A DNA stretch of 45,392 nt from an uncultured Acidobacteriota bacterium (GTDB taxonomy: Bacteria; Acidobacteriota; Terriglobia; Bryobacterales; Bryobacteraceae): contig CADECY010000078.1 in the NCBI GenBank assembly GCA_902825945.1, positions 1 to 45,392 on the forward strand. Direction: 5' to 3'. Below the pieces are notes generated by a model. That model was not told the origin of the DNA. It was given only the letters and a program-made list of their open reading frames with translations, and did not search any database. Of the stretch, positions 1-7,360 are shown in pieces. A program made the translations under genes and the position numbers. The first letter of the stretch is position 1, and the number at the start of each line of letters is the position of its first letter.

Positions 1-51
1 TGGGCATCTCCCAAACATTCTAATACAGAAATGTACTATTGCGAGTAGACA

Positions 52-325
52 CTAGATGTACTCCTGGACCGTCTTCTCATCCACCACGCCGACCGGCGCG
101 CAAAAATACCCTCGCCCCCACAGGTGCTGACCCCAGAACTGTCTCCTCAGCTCCGGAAAACTCCTCCTGTAGCCGCCTCGACGACCTCCCCTTTGTTGTA
201 CTGCACAATCTTGGACGGCGACACATCCGGCGGCACCGACACCAGCATGTGAATGTGGTCCGGCGAGCGCGCTTCTCCTGTACTGCGCCATCTTTCCATT
301 TTCCCCATCCGAGCCGGAGTCTCAA
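52..325 (-). pseudogene. IS200/IS605 TnpA transposase remnant
   Basis: Reading the minus strand in pieces gives the C-terminal half of a TnpA Y1/HUH transposase. The metal-binding HUH region reads DHIHMLVSVPPDVSPSKIVQ. After a frameshift comes RSSRRLQEEF, and after a second shift FPELRRQFWGQHLWGRGYF and VDEKTVQEYI, ending at a TAG at 52-54. The N-terminal third is missing, so the gene carries at least two frameshifts and a 5' truncation and cannot make an active enzyme. The family assignment rests on recognising these conserved blocks and is firm. The exact upstream boundary is uncertain. Confidence 0.8.
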
Positions 326-331
326 AGGAAG

Positions 332-348
332 ACCGCCTGAAAGGCGGT
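332..348. repeat. Small hairpin at edge of the IS200 remnant
   Basis: ACCGCCT-GAA-AGGCGGT is a perfect 7-bp inverted repeat with a 3-nt loop, placed just upstream of the truncated transposase. IS200/IS605 elements carry subterminal hairpins recognised by TnpA, so it may be a leftover element end. That link is an inference from position alone. Confidence 0.4.
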
Positions 349-441
349 GGGCTTAGACCTTGAAGATGGATCTAAATACAGGTTACCTCGAAGCTGGTCA
401 CTTCGCGGCCGGCCGCGCACATTTGGTGCTGCTCACTCATC

Positions 442-1434
442 TCATAGCGCCGAGTACTCCACAACGAAGCTGAAGACGTCCTGGGTGATCCGTCGCCCGA
501 AGTTCGGATCAGCATCGTTTCCGATGGTTCCGAGCCCGCCCAACAGAACACCAATGACATAGGGCCAGCCATCCGTGTCGTAGGTGTAGATGCCGGAACC
601 GCTTTCACCGTACCAGGCATCGATCTTCGTTTCGATGAAATCACCACTCACCGACCCGGTTCCATCGGCACCCCAGATTTGGGGCTGCTTCTTGTCCGAT
701 GGATGTCCGTAGATGCTGAGAGTGTTTCCAGTGACGATTTCGTCTGGAGCGACCCATATACCTTTCCATCCAGCCGTGCGCCCGGGAAAACTGCCCGCTC
801 CCGAAAACTCGACGACAGCGTAGTCGAAACGGCTGTCTCCACCATTGCGGTTGACGTATGCCGCCGGAATCGTGACAGTATAGGTGCCGAACTGGCCGAA
901 CGGGTAGGGTTGCGGATCATCGCAATCAACGCCGGGTGAAAAGAGAGGAAGCGAGAGCCAGTCCGTTCCATTGTGGACACAGTGCGCCGCCGTCAACAGC
1001 GTCGACGGGCCTATCATGGTGGCGGAGCACCCCGAATAGACCACCGTGCTCCATGGGTAGGCCGTGTTGTCCCGCCGCACAGCACGGTTATCACCGTTGA
1101 TGACGCCGGAAAGAGGCTTGGCGTCGCGTGCCGCCAACTTCTCCGTCGCTGAACGCGCCAGTGGCGAACCTGCCTGAGTCCGCGCCGCCGCCGGTTTCCG
1201 AATTCGCGCGGCCAAATCCAGGGGCCTTTCGACAGTGTATTCATGGCCGTTGTGATACACCATTGGGCGGAGCACTTCGTTGAGTTCCCGGTCGCTGAGC
1301 GACTGGACCGCAGCGGAGTTGCCCGATACCAGACTCGCCGGCGAACATGGAGAGTTCCTTACAGGGTCCACCTCTCGATTCCAAACGAATGATCTGCCCT
1401 TGGCGTCTTGAATGCTCGATTGTCGTAGGTTCAT
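442..1434 (-). CDS. Trypsin-like (V8/glutamyl endopeptidase-type) serine protease
   Basis: This 330-residue S1-family protease has the full catalytic triad in order: His151 in TAAHC, Asp204 in RFDYAVVEF and Ser278 in GESGSG. The GxSGSG serine motif, the SGCSATMIG block before the His motif and the YGHPSDK segment match the V8/glutamyl-endopeptidase branch. Residues 1-120 look like a propeptide ahead of the peptidase domain (about 120-330). No hydrophobic signal peptide is visible from this ATG, and no in-frame alternative upstream supplies one, so export is unclear or the 5' end has been altered. The gene is divergent from the large outer-membrane receptor. Substrate preference cannot be read from the sequence. 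Confidence 0.85.
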   Translation of the reverse strand: MNLRQSSIQDAKGRSFVWNREVDPVRNSPCSPASLVSGNSAAVQSLSDRELNEVLRPMVYHNGHEYTVERPLDLAARIRKPAAARTQAGSPLARSATEKLAARDAKPLSGVINGDNRAVRRDNTAYPWSTVVYSGCSATMIGPSTLLTAAHCVHNGTDWLSLPLFSPGVDCDDPQPYPFGQFGTYTVTIPAAYVNRNGGDSRFDYAVVEFSGAGSFPGRTAGWKGIWVAPDEIVTGNTLSIYGHPSDKKQPQIWGADGTGSVSGDFIETKIDAWYGESGSGIYTYDTDGWPYVIGVLLGGLGTIGNDADPNFGRRITQDVFSFVVEYSAL

Positions 1435-1440
1435 ATTCTG

Positions 1441-1460
1441 TCAAGCGTGGTCAAGCTTGG
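1441..1460. repeat. Tandem decamer in divergent intergenic region
   Basis: TCAAGCGTGG and TCAAGCTTGG follow each other directly (9 of 10 identical) between the divergent protease and receptor genes, upstream of the candidate receptor promoter. The position suits a regulator site, but nothing identifies a regulator. Confidence 0.35.
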
Positions 1461-1490
1461 AAACCCGCAAACATTTCCAGACATGCATGC

Positions 1491-1519
1491 TTGCGGCCGG
1501 GGTCCGTGTGCAATATAGT
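1491..1519 (+). promoter_or_regulatory. Candidate sigma70-like promoter of the receptor
   Basis: TTGCGG (1491-1496) and TATAGT (1514-1519) are separated by exactly 17 bp. The ATG at 1526 lies 7 nt past the -10 hexamer, so transcription would start at or next to the start codon. No Shine-Dalgarno sequence precedes the ATG, which fits a leaderless mRNA. Confidence 0.45.
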
Positions 1520-1525
1520 GCCCTC

Positions 1526-4500
1526 ATGATCCGGTCCGCTTGGTTCGTCCTCATCGCGCTCACTCTCCACGCGCAGACCTCTTCCACCGGAGTCCTCGGC
1601 ACGGTCACCGACGCGACCGGTGCTGTCGTTCCCGGTGCCGCCGTCACACTCCTCCGCGTGGCCACTGGTGAGACGCGCCGCGTCACTACGACGTCGTCCG
1701 GTGACTTCACCTTCCCGCTCATCGAACCGGGCGTTTATTCGGTCAAAGTCGAACATCCGGGCTTCAAGACCGGAGAGACCACGAAGGTGAATGTCGAGTA
1801 TCAACAACGCGCGCGAGTCGATTTTCGCCTCGAAACCGGCGGTACCACCGAGATCGTCGAAGTGCGCGCCAACGCCGTTCAACTCAAAACCGACGACGCG
1901 GGCATCGGCGGACTCATCGAGAACCGCCGCATCGTCGAGCTCCCGCTCAACGGACGCAACATCTCGGGCCTCGCCGTGCTGATTCCCGGCGTGCAGTTCG
2001 GGCTTCGCACCGGATTCGACGGCACCGACGGCTATCCGATTCCTGGCGCGCTCGTCGCCGTGAGCGCCAACGGACAGCGCGAAGTGAACCAGCAGGTGAC
2101 GCTCGATGGCGTGGTCGCGACCGAGGCGCGCGTCAACACGATGGTGTTCAGTCCGTCGATCGACGCGATCCAGGAGATGAAGGTCCAGACGAGCAGCTAC
2201 TCGGCCGAGTACGGACAGAACAACGGCGCCATCATCCAGGTGTCGATGAAGTCGGGCACCAACAACTTCCACGGCACGCTCTACGAGTTCCTCCGGCATG
2301 ACCTGCTCGCGGCGAAGAACTACTTCCTCAACTTTCAGCTTCCCGTGAACTCGATCCGGACCCAGAAGAGCGTGTTGCGGCGCAATCAGTTCGGATCATT
2401 CCTCAGCGGACCCGTCACCATTCCCAAGCTCTACAACGGCAAGGATCGCACCTTCTGGAGCTTCAACTACGAAGGCCGGCGCGAGACGATCGAAACGCCG
2501 ACACGCGCCTTCTTCTTCCCCGAAGAGATGCGCCGCGGTGACTTCTCGCGGCTGCTCACGCCGTTTATCCGCAACGGCAACTCCGTGCGCGGGCCCACGG
2601 TGATCTTCGATCCGCTCACCGGCGAACCGTTCCTCGACGCCGAAGGCAACATCTCGAACATCATTCCGCCGAGCCGCATCAACAAAAACGCGCAGGCCTT
2701 CATCAACACGTTCATGCCGCTGCCGACGATCCAGCCCGAGGACTACCTCGATCAGAACATCGAGAAGAACGTGCCGAGCATCATCCGCTCGAATCAGATC
2801 TTCTTCCGCGTGGATCACAACTTCTCGCAGAAGGACCGCGTCTTCGTGCGCCTGGCGCAGGATCGCGCGAATCGCAATCAGGGCAACATCAACCCGAACT
2901 TCAACGTCTTCACCGACACCCAATCGACCAATCTCGCCACCCAGCATCTCCACATCTTCAGTCCGGCGGTGATCAACGAGTTCCGCTACGGATTGAATAA
3001 GGCGAACGACGACTTCTACAACCCGCGCACCAATACGGACTTCGATCTCGACTCGCTCGGACTCGGCGAGTTCCGCGTCGCCGTGCAAGGCAATCGCAAG
3101 CTCACCAAGCGCGAAACGGGCCTGCCCGCGACCGGAATCCTGCCGGGCGACACCGACACCGGCAACGGATACAACTTCAACACGTCGCATCAGTTCAACG
3201 ACAACCTGTCGATCGTCAAGAGCTCGCACACGTTCAAGATGGGCGTCGATATCCGCAACCAGCGGCTCAATCGCGCGGCTTCGAACACACCGCGCGGAAC
3301 TCTCTCGTGCTGCCAGGGCGGATACGCGCTCGCGGGATGGCTGATGGGTTACGTGAACGGTTCCACAACGGCGGAAGGAATGCCGTTCACCGCGCCGCGC
3401 CAGACACGCTGGAGCGCCTATTGGCTCGACGAGTGGAAAGTGACGCGGAAGCTGACAGCGAACGTGGGCATCCGCTGGGACTACTTCGAGGTTCCGCGCG
3501 ACGCCGATGGCGGATGGCGTTCTCTGCGGCTCGACATCCTGACCACGGGAAGCGACGGACGCCAGTATCCGACGATGGTGCCTTCCGCGAATACGAAGAA
3601 CTGGCGCTCCTACAACGCCGACAATCGATACTTCATGCCTCGGATCGGGCTCGCCTATCGTGCGTCCGAGAAGTGGGTGATCCGCAGCGGATTCGGATGG
3701 TTCGCCAACGCGCAACAGTTGAACAACTTCACGATCCTGAATCTACAGCCGCCGCGTTCGGGCACGTTCACGTTCACTCCGGTGACGGACTTGTTCCAGA
3801 TCCTGCAGTACGACTACAACGGGCGGACCTACAATATTCAGACCCGCAAGTACCGGCCGGGAACGCAGATCATCACGCTCGGCAATCTCTTCCCCGGCCA
3901 GGGCACGGCGCCCGCGCGCCAGAATCTGACGGTGATGCCGCCGAACAACCGGTCGAGCAACAAGATCGAATGGAGCCTCGACCTGCAGCGCGCGCTGCCG
4001 TGGCAGTCGCAGATCAGCGTGGCCTACGTGGGCAGCAAGACGTCGAACCTCGACAACAATCTGTCGAACTTCAACAGTCCGGACCCGTCGTTGAACAACG
4101 ATGTCGACAACCGCCGGCCGTATCAGTGGTACATCGATCCCGATCTCGGCAACGCGCCGCGCCGGCTGGGCACGATCCGCTATCTCGACAGCTACGCGAA
4201 CGCGCACTATCACGGACTGCAGATCCACGTCGAGAAGCGGTACAGCCACGGACTCACGATGGGCCTCGCCTACACCTACAGCAAGGCGCTCGGCGAAGGC
4301 TACGGACGCAACGAAGGCGGCGGAGGCGTGGGCGGTGTCTATCAGAATCCGCGCGATCGCGAGTCCGACAAGGGCCGCTTCGGATTCGACGTCACGCACA
4401 ACGCGGTGTTGAACTGGGTCTACGAGATGCCGTTCCTGAAGCACTTCCGCGGCGGCGTGCGCGGATTCCTGCTGAGCGGCTGGCAGACGAACGGAATCCT

Positions 4501-4966
4501 GACGCTACGCACCGGATTCCCATTCAACCTCGCCGGCGGCAACATCAACACAGGCAGCGCGTCGAGGCCCGATCGCCTGCGCGACGGACGCCTCGGCGAC
4601 AAGGCGACGCGGCAGAACTGGTTCGACACGACCGCCTTCGGTCGCGTGGACTGCAACATCCCCGGTCACGCCGAACTGTGTCACTACGGATCGATGGCGA
4701 GCGGCGCGCTGACGACGCCGTCCAACCGGATCGCCGATTTCACGATGTTCAAGAACTGGACGGTCCGCGCGCTGGGCGATCAGGGGCGGGTGCAGTTCCG
4801 GTCGGAGTTCTTCAACGTGATGAACCATCCGAACTTCGGGGTGCCGAACGGGATTTCGTTTTCGACGCTGGATACGGTGGTGGCGGATGGTCCGAGGGAT
4901 GGGGAGATCCGGAGCTTGCGGACACCGATGAGGATTGTCCAGTTGGGGTTGAAGGTCTATTTTTGA
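1526..4966 (+). CDS. Oar-like TonB-dependent outer-membrane receptor
   Basis: This is an 1146-residue outer-membrane protein. The ATG at 1526 is chosen because it opens a signal peptide (MIRSAWFVLIALTLHAQ); an upstream in-frame ATG at 1412 would add 38 residues with no export signal. Residues about 20-110 form a carboxypeptidase-regulatory-like (Cna-B type) domain (GVLGTVTDATGAVVPGAAV). A plug-like region follows (ELPLNGRNISGLAVLIPGVQ, VNQQVTLDGV, EMKVQTSSYSAEYGQNNG), then a long beta-barrel ending in GLKVYF with a C-terminal Phe. This architecture is greatly expanded in Acidobacteriota. The ligand is unknown; such receptors are generally linked to uptake of large substrates. Its last 300 coding bases and the sequence just after them recur at 8419-8772. 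Confidence 0.9.
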   Translation: MIRSAWFVLIALTLHAQTSSTGVLGTVTDATGAVVPGAAVTLLRVATGETRRVTTTSSGDFTFPLIEPGVYSVKVEHPGFKTGETTKVNVEYQQRARVDFRLETGGTTEIVEVRANAVQLKTDDAGIGGLIENRRIVELPLNGRNISGLAVLIPGVQFGLRTGFDGTDGYPIPGALVAVSANGQREVNQQVTLDGVVATEARVNTMVFSPSIDAIQEMKVQTSSYSAEYGQNNGAIIQVSMKSGTNNFHGTLYEFLRHDLLAAKNYFLNFQLPVNSIRTQKSVLRRNQFGSFLSGPVTIPKLYNGKDRTFWSFNYEGRRETIETPTRAFFFPEEMRRGDFSRLLTPFIRNGNSVRGPTVIFDPLTGEPFLDAEGNISNIIPPSRINKNAQAFINTFMPLPTIQPEDYLDQNIEKNVPSIIRSNQIFFRVDHNFSQKDRVFVRLAQDRANRNQGNINPNFNVFTDTQSTNLATQHLHIFSPAVINEFRYGLNKANDDFYNPRTNTDFDLDSLGLGEFRVAVQGNRKLTKRETGLPATGILPGDTDTGNGYNFNTSHQFNDNLSIVKSSHTFKMGVDIRNQRLNRAASNTPRGTLSCCQGGYALAGWLMGYVNGSTTAEGMPFTAPRQTRWSAYWLDEWKVTRKLTANVGIRWDYFEVPRDADGGWRSLRLDILTTGSDGRQYPTMVPSANTKNWRSYNADNRYFMPRIGLAYRASEKWVIRSGFGWFANAQQLNNFTILNLQPPRSGTFTFTPVTDLFQILQYDYNGRTYNIQTRKYRPGTQIITLGNLFPGQGTAPARQNLTVMPPNNRSSNKIEWSLDLQRALPWQSQISVAYVGSKTSNLDNNLSNFNSPDPSLNNDVDNRRPYQWYIDPDLGNAPRRLGTIRYLDSYANAHYHGLQIHVEKRYSHGLTMGLAYTYSKALGEGYGRNEGGGGVGGVYQNPRDRESDKGRFGFDVTHNAVLNWVYEMPFLKHFRGGVRGFLLSGWQTNGILTLRTGFPFNLAGGNINTGSASRPDRLRDGRLGDKATRQNWFDTTAFGRVDCNIPGHAELCHYGSMASGALTTPSNRIADFTMFKNWTVRALGDQGRVQFRSEFFNVMNHPNFGVPNGISFSTLDTVVADGPRDGEIRSLRTPMRIVQLGLKVYF

Positions 4967-5024
4967 TGGGGTGGCGTGGTACGGTCGCGCGCGGGAGGCT
5001 GCTTCGCTCTACACTACGCGACTT
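4671..5024. repeat. Direct repeat, copy 1 (receptor 3' end)
   Basis: This segment spans the last part of the receptor gene and about 58 bp beyond its stop. It is repeated in the same orientation at 8419-8772 with scattered substitutions and small indels. Both copies start at CCGAACTGTG and end at CTACGCGACTT, and similarity stops abruptly on both sides. Confidence 0.9.
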
Positions 5025-5060
5025 TTGTGGAACGTGGCTGTGCCACTAGCCGGACCAAAG

Positions 5061-5465
5061 GTGTCGAACGTGCGAACATTGCACTTGAGGCTTGAGCACT
5101 TGAGAGGGATAGCGGTTTTCCTCCTCGCGTCGATGCTCGCCGTGGGCAGCCAGGATCGACCTGTGCCGGGCGCAGCCAGCGAGCAATCCGGTAAGGTCTC
5201 AACTGTTGCGTTTCAGCCCCAATTCGCGGCTCACTGTCAAGCTGCGGAGCGGCCGTACGATGCAGGGCCGCCTTGCATCGGTGACCGACGACTCCTTCGT
5301 CCTGCGCGTATCAGGAAGTGAGTCTGCGGTGGATGAGCGAGTTAGCTTCCGTGCTGTGACGTCCGTCAGACGGGGAAGAGCACAGGCGCCAAGATCGGTC
5401 TTGGACTCGCAATCGGAGCAGCGGCTTTTGCTGCTCTCATGATTTGGTACTCGGACAACATCTGA
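5061..5465 (+). pseudogene. Broken exported LSm-like small protein
   Basis: Three reading frames in sequence make one recognisable protein. From GTG 5061 or 5070, frame 1 gives a signal peptide (GIAVFLLASMLAVGSQ). From about 5206 another frame gives an LSm-like strand pattern (SRLTVKLRSGRTMQGRLASV, then FVLRVSG and VSFRAVTSVRR). From about 5372 the third frame gives a glycine/alanine-rich hydrophobic tail (GAKIGLGLAIGAAAFAALMI), ending with TGA at 5463. Acidobacteria have many small exported proteins with this strand-plus-hydrophobic-tail layout. At least two single-base indels separate the parts, so it is either a pseudogene or the consensus contains errors. Confidence 0.6.
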
Positions 5466-5538
5466 AGCTCTCTGCGTCAACGTAGTTCGTGATGTTCGGC
5501 CTGCTGATCGCCGGGCACGACGATTGCAGTCCATTGGG

Positions 5539-5784
5539 TCAGAGCTTCTGACCCTTGGCGACCTGCCCGCGCACCAAAAACGTCTTCGCCAGCGAGCCGC
5601 GGCCACAGATCTTGAATGATCCGAAGTCCTTGTACCAGTCGCCTTGCGGAACCTCCGGCTGAGTGTCGGTCCAAAGGCGCAGTTGATTTAGGTCGGCGAT
5701 GCTGATCGACCGATCGCGCATGCGCTCGACTAGATGTTGCCTCACTGCTTCGGGGAAGTTGTCCCAGCGTTCGATTTTCGGCAT
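5539..5784 (-). CDS. Small unknown protein, partner of the upstream RHH protein (module A)
   Basis: This 81-residue protein starts 5 nt after the stop of the RHH gene 5790-6047 on the same strand, so the two are almost certainly co-transcribed. I do not recognise a named family. The clear landmarks are an N-terminal MPKIERW, an acidic/helical middle (LNQLRLWTDTQPEVPQ) and a conserved C-terminal block GDWYKDFGSFKICGRG followed by KTFLVRGQVAKGQ. The same blocks recur in the broken paralogue at 6534-6776, which shows that they are conserved. The order of RHH gene first and small protein second resembles antitoxin-toxin operons, but no toxin fold is evident. Confidence 0.7.
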   Translation of the reverse strand: MPKIERWDNFPEAVRQHLVERMRDRSISIADLNQLRLWTDTQPEVPQGDWYKDFGSFKICGRGSLAKTFLVRGQVAKGQKL

Positions 5785-5789
5785 CCAAA

Positions 5790-6047
5790 CTAGCCGCCGA
5801 AGACCAAACGGCCCAGTTGGTCTCCGAGGCGCTTCGCCTCTTGCGGGTCCGTCTCGTTGCGGAAGCGCTCGGCCAGGTCGAAGAACTCCTGCTGCTTGCG
5901 CTTCTCGGCGTCGATGCCGTTTTCGATCAACTCGACCAGCATCCGAGCCGTACTCAATCGCCGCGACTTGGCCATGCTGCGGACCTGGGTGGCCGTCTTC
6001 GCCGGTAGGCTCACACTCTGACGGACGCTCTTCGTTTCCGCTCTCAT
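5790..6047 (-). CDS. Ribbon-helix-helix DNA-binding protein (module A, antitoxin-like)
   Basis: An 85-residue protein whose N-terminal half fits a ribbon-helix-helix fold: a short strand (SVRQSVSLP) followed by two helices (TATQVRSMAKSRR and STARMLVELIENGI). The charged C-terminal tail (KRKQQEFFDLAERFRN) would suit partner binding. The start at 6047 is chosen over 6065 because the earlier ATG lies inside a perfect inverted repeat that probably is the operator. It is followed after 5 nt by the small unknown protein gene. Autorepression through the palindrome at 6058-6074 is inferred from position. Confidence 0.7.
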   Translation of the reverse strand: MRAETKSVRQSVSLPAKTATQVRSMAKSRRLSTARMLVELIENGIDAEKRKQQEFFDLAERFRNETDPQEAKRLGDQLGRLVFGG

Positions 6048-6057
6048 GTCACCATTA

Positions 6058-6074
6058 TGCACCACTTTGGTGCA
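6058..6074. promoter_or_regulatory. Palindromic operator candidate, module A
   Basis: TGCACCA-CTT-TGGTGCA is a perfect 7-bp inverted repeat with a 3-bp spacer, ending 10 bp upstream of the RHH start codon. The paralogous module B has a palindrome of the same design at almost the same distance, as expected for autoregulatory RHH sites. Confidence 0.6.
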
Positions 6075-6224
6075 TCGGCGAACAGAGGGCGCTCAGGCTG
6101 ATAAGGAACGAGTAACGCCATGCTCGCACGAAGACGGTACCCGCGCCCCGGAAGGACTGGGAGTCCAAACAACGCGCTCGAGCGCATTCACACACACCTC
6201 GAGGGTGACCGCATGTGTGTAAGC

Positions 6225-6356
6225 GTATACCGCGCATGCAGGTCTACCTACGAAGTCGTGAAGGAGCGCCGGCTCCCCGCCTCCGAGCTTCTGCAGGAAG
6301 CGGCGCACACCAAAGTGCGTCGCCGGAAGCTACAGGCCGCCAGCCCGGTGTGCTGA
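6225..6356 (+). pseudogene. Antitoxin fragment (copy A)
   Basis: The plus strand encodes YEVVKERRLPASELLQEAAH followed by VRRRKLQAA and a stop at 6354-6356. This is the body of a VapB/MazE-like small antitoxin of the LPDDLYE...LSASELLQ type. The start region (ATG at 6236, MQVYL) is out of frame with it because about 13 bp present in copy B at 7180-7195 are missing. No toxin gene follows. It is a remnant duplicated at 7151-7330. Confidence 0.5.
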
Positions 6357-6390
6357 TCGAGCGAATCTAGTGCCGGGTGCCGCGGCGGCC

Positions 6391-6480
6391 AGAGCGGATT
6401 CACGGCAACCCGGCGCCTTTCCCTCCTCGCGAATCTCCTCGGCAATCCACATTCGAAGTTGCGTCTGAATAGCCGCCGGC
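6391..6480 (-). pseudogene. brnA 3'-end fragment
   Basis: About 90 bp match the 3' end of brnA at 7347-7440. In one minus-strand frame it reads QTQLRMWIAEEIREEGKGAG, against QTQLRMWIAEGIRREGKGAR in brnA. Nothing upstream continues the gene, so this is a truncated duplicate left by the tandem duplication of this region. Confidence 0.65.
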
Positions 6481-6533
6481 TCGCGGGTACAACAACGATC
6501 CACACGTTGGGCGGCCGAACGGGCATCCTAGAT

Positions 6534-6776
6534 TCACAAGCTCTTTCCACGCGCGGCCTGCCCGCGCAAGAGAAAGGTGCTGGGGAATCGACCATTTCCG
6601 CACAACTTGAATGTGCCGAAGTCCTTGTACCAATCGCCGTCGGGCACGTCGGGATCTTCAGCCTTCTATTCGGCGAGCGCGAAGAGGTCACTTTGCGAAA
6701 TCTGACGCTCCTTGGCGGGGTCTCGCAAGTGAGCCCACTTCTCTCGCGGGAGGTGTTCCCACTGGATCTTCGGCAT
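6534..6776 (-). pseudogene. Broken paralogue of the small RHH-partner protein (module B)
   Basis: The minus strand starts MPKIQWEHLPREKWAHLRD at 6776 and continues to LFALAE. It then meets an in-frame TAG (6666-6668) at codon 37 and goes on in the same frame with PDGDWYKDFGTFKLCGNG and TFLLRGQAARGKSL to TGA at 6534. It aligns along its whole length with the 81-residue protein at 5539-5784, and the amber codon falls where that protein has Trp, so one TGG-to-TAG change would explain it. The gene begins 4 nt after the stop of RHH-B. RHH-B looks intact, so the antitoxin-like half outlived its partner. Confidence 0.75.
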
Positions 6777-6780
6777 CGCT

Positions 6781-7095
6781 TCAGCGGCCGAGAATCAACG
6801 ACCGGAACTCATCCACCAACTCGTCCTCCCGGTTAGGGTCCGCGTCCGCGAGGTTTGCCTTCAACTTCTTGAAGAACTCTCGCTTTCGATGCTCCTGGCC
6901 TTCGAGACCGATCCGCACCAGCGCGGCGATCGCTTTGCTCATGCTGCTGTCGCTTGCCTTGGCGTATCTCTCCACCTGGCGCGCCACGTTCGGTGCCAGC
7001 GCAACGGTGTACCGGGCGTTGATGGAGGTGCTGCCCTTTGATGGCGTACGGCGTGAGCCCCGGTTGGACTTGCGATCTTTGACAGAGTGAGGCAT
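6781..7095 (-). CDS. Ribbon-helix-helix DNA-binding protein (module B)
   Basis: This 104-residue protein has a basic N-terminal extension (about 1-28) and then an RHH-like segment: strand INARYTVALAP, helix VARQVERYAKASD and helix SMSKAIAALVRIGLEG. The C-terminal tail is charged (HRKREFFKKLKANLAD). It occupies the same place as RHH-A relative to its small partner gene and its own palindrome, so the modules are paralogous despite strong divergence. A strong Shine-Dalgarno (GAGGAGG) lies almost directly against the ATG, which is closer than usual. The partner gene downstream is broken by a stop codon. Confidence 0.65.
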   Translation of the reverse strand: MPHSVKDRKSNRGSRRTPSKGSTSINARYTVALAPNVARQVERYAKASDSSMSKAIAALVRIGLEGQEHRKREFFKKLKANLADADPNREDELVDEFRSLILGR

Positions 7096-7106
7096 ACCTC
7101 CTCATT

Positions 7107-7125
7107 TTGCATCACCCTGATGCAA
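7107..7125. promoter_or_regulatory. Palindromic operator candidate, module B
   Basis: TTGCATCA-CCC-TGATGCAA is a perfect 8-bp inverted repeat with a 3-bp spacer, 11 bp upstream of the RHH-B start. It also lies between RHH-B and the divergent antitoxin remnant at 7151. Its arms share TGCA with the module A operator, but the inner bases differ. Confidence 0.6.
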
Positions 7126-7150
7126 GGGATTGAACGAGTGTGTGTATCCT

Positions 7151-7330
7151 ATGCGTATGCCGCGCATGCAGGCCTACCTCCCAACGGATCTCTAGGAGAT
7201 CGTGAAGGAACGCTGGGCTCTCGGCCTCCGAGCTTCTTCAGGAGGCGGTGCGCACCGAAGTACGTCGCCGGAAGCTACAGTCCGCCGCCGGCCTATCGCG
7301 AGATTGAAGCGGATCCAGCGTCGTCAAGAT
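7151..7330 (+). pseudogene. Antitoxin fragment (copy B)
   Basis: Starting at ATG 7151 the frame reads MRMPRMQAYLPTDL and then a TAG (7193-7195) where this antitoxin family normally has Tyr. It continues EIVKER, and after a one-base shift LSASELLQEAVRTEVRRRKL. The product therefore carries both a nonsense codon and a frameshift. It retains the N-terminal part missing from copy A, so the two remnants together show the ancestral protein. It is divergent from RHH-B across the palindrome. Confidence 0.55.
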
Positions 7331-7360
7331 CCGGGTGCCTGGTCCAGCAGCCGGAGCGAT

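Noticed and set aside
2396..3715. Long (439-codon) minus-strand open frame opposite the receptor
   Set aside because: It is antisense to a clear receptor coding region, has low-complexity Arg/Val/Glu composition and no domain. It is a shadow of GC-rich codon use.
3307..5049. 580-codon plus-strand open frame overlapping the receptor
   Set aside because: Arg-rich out-of-frame reading of the receptor gene with no recognisable motif.
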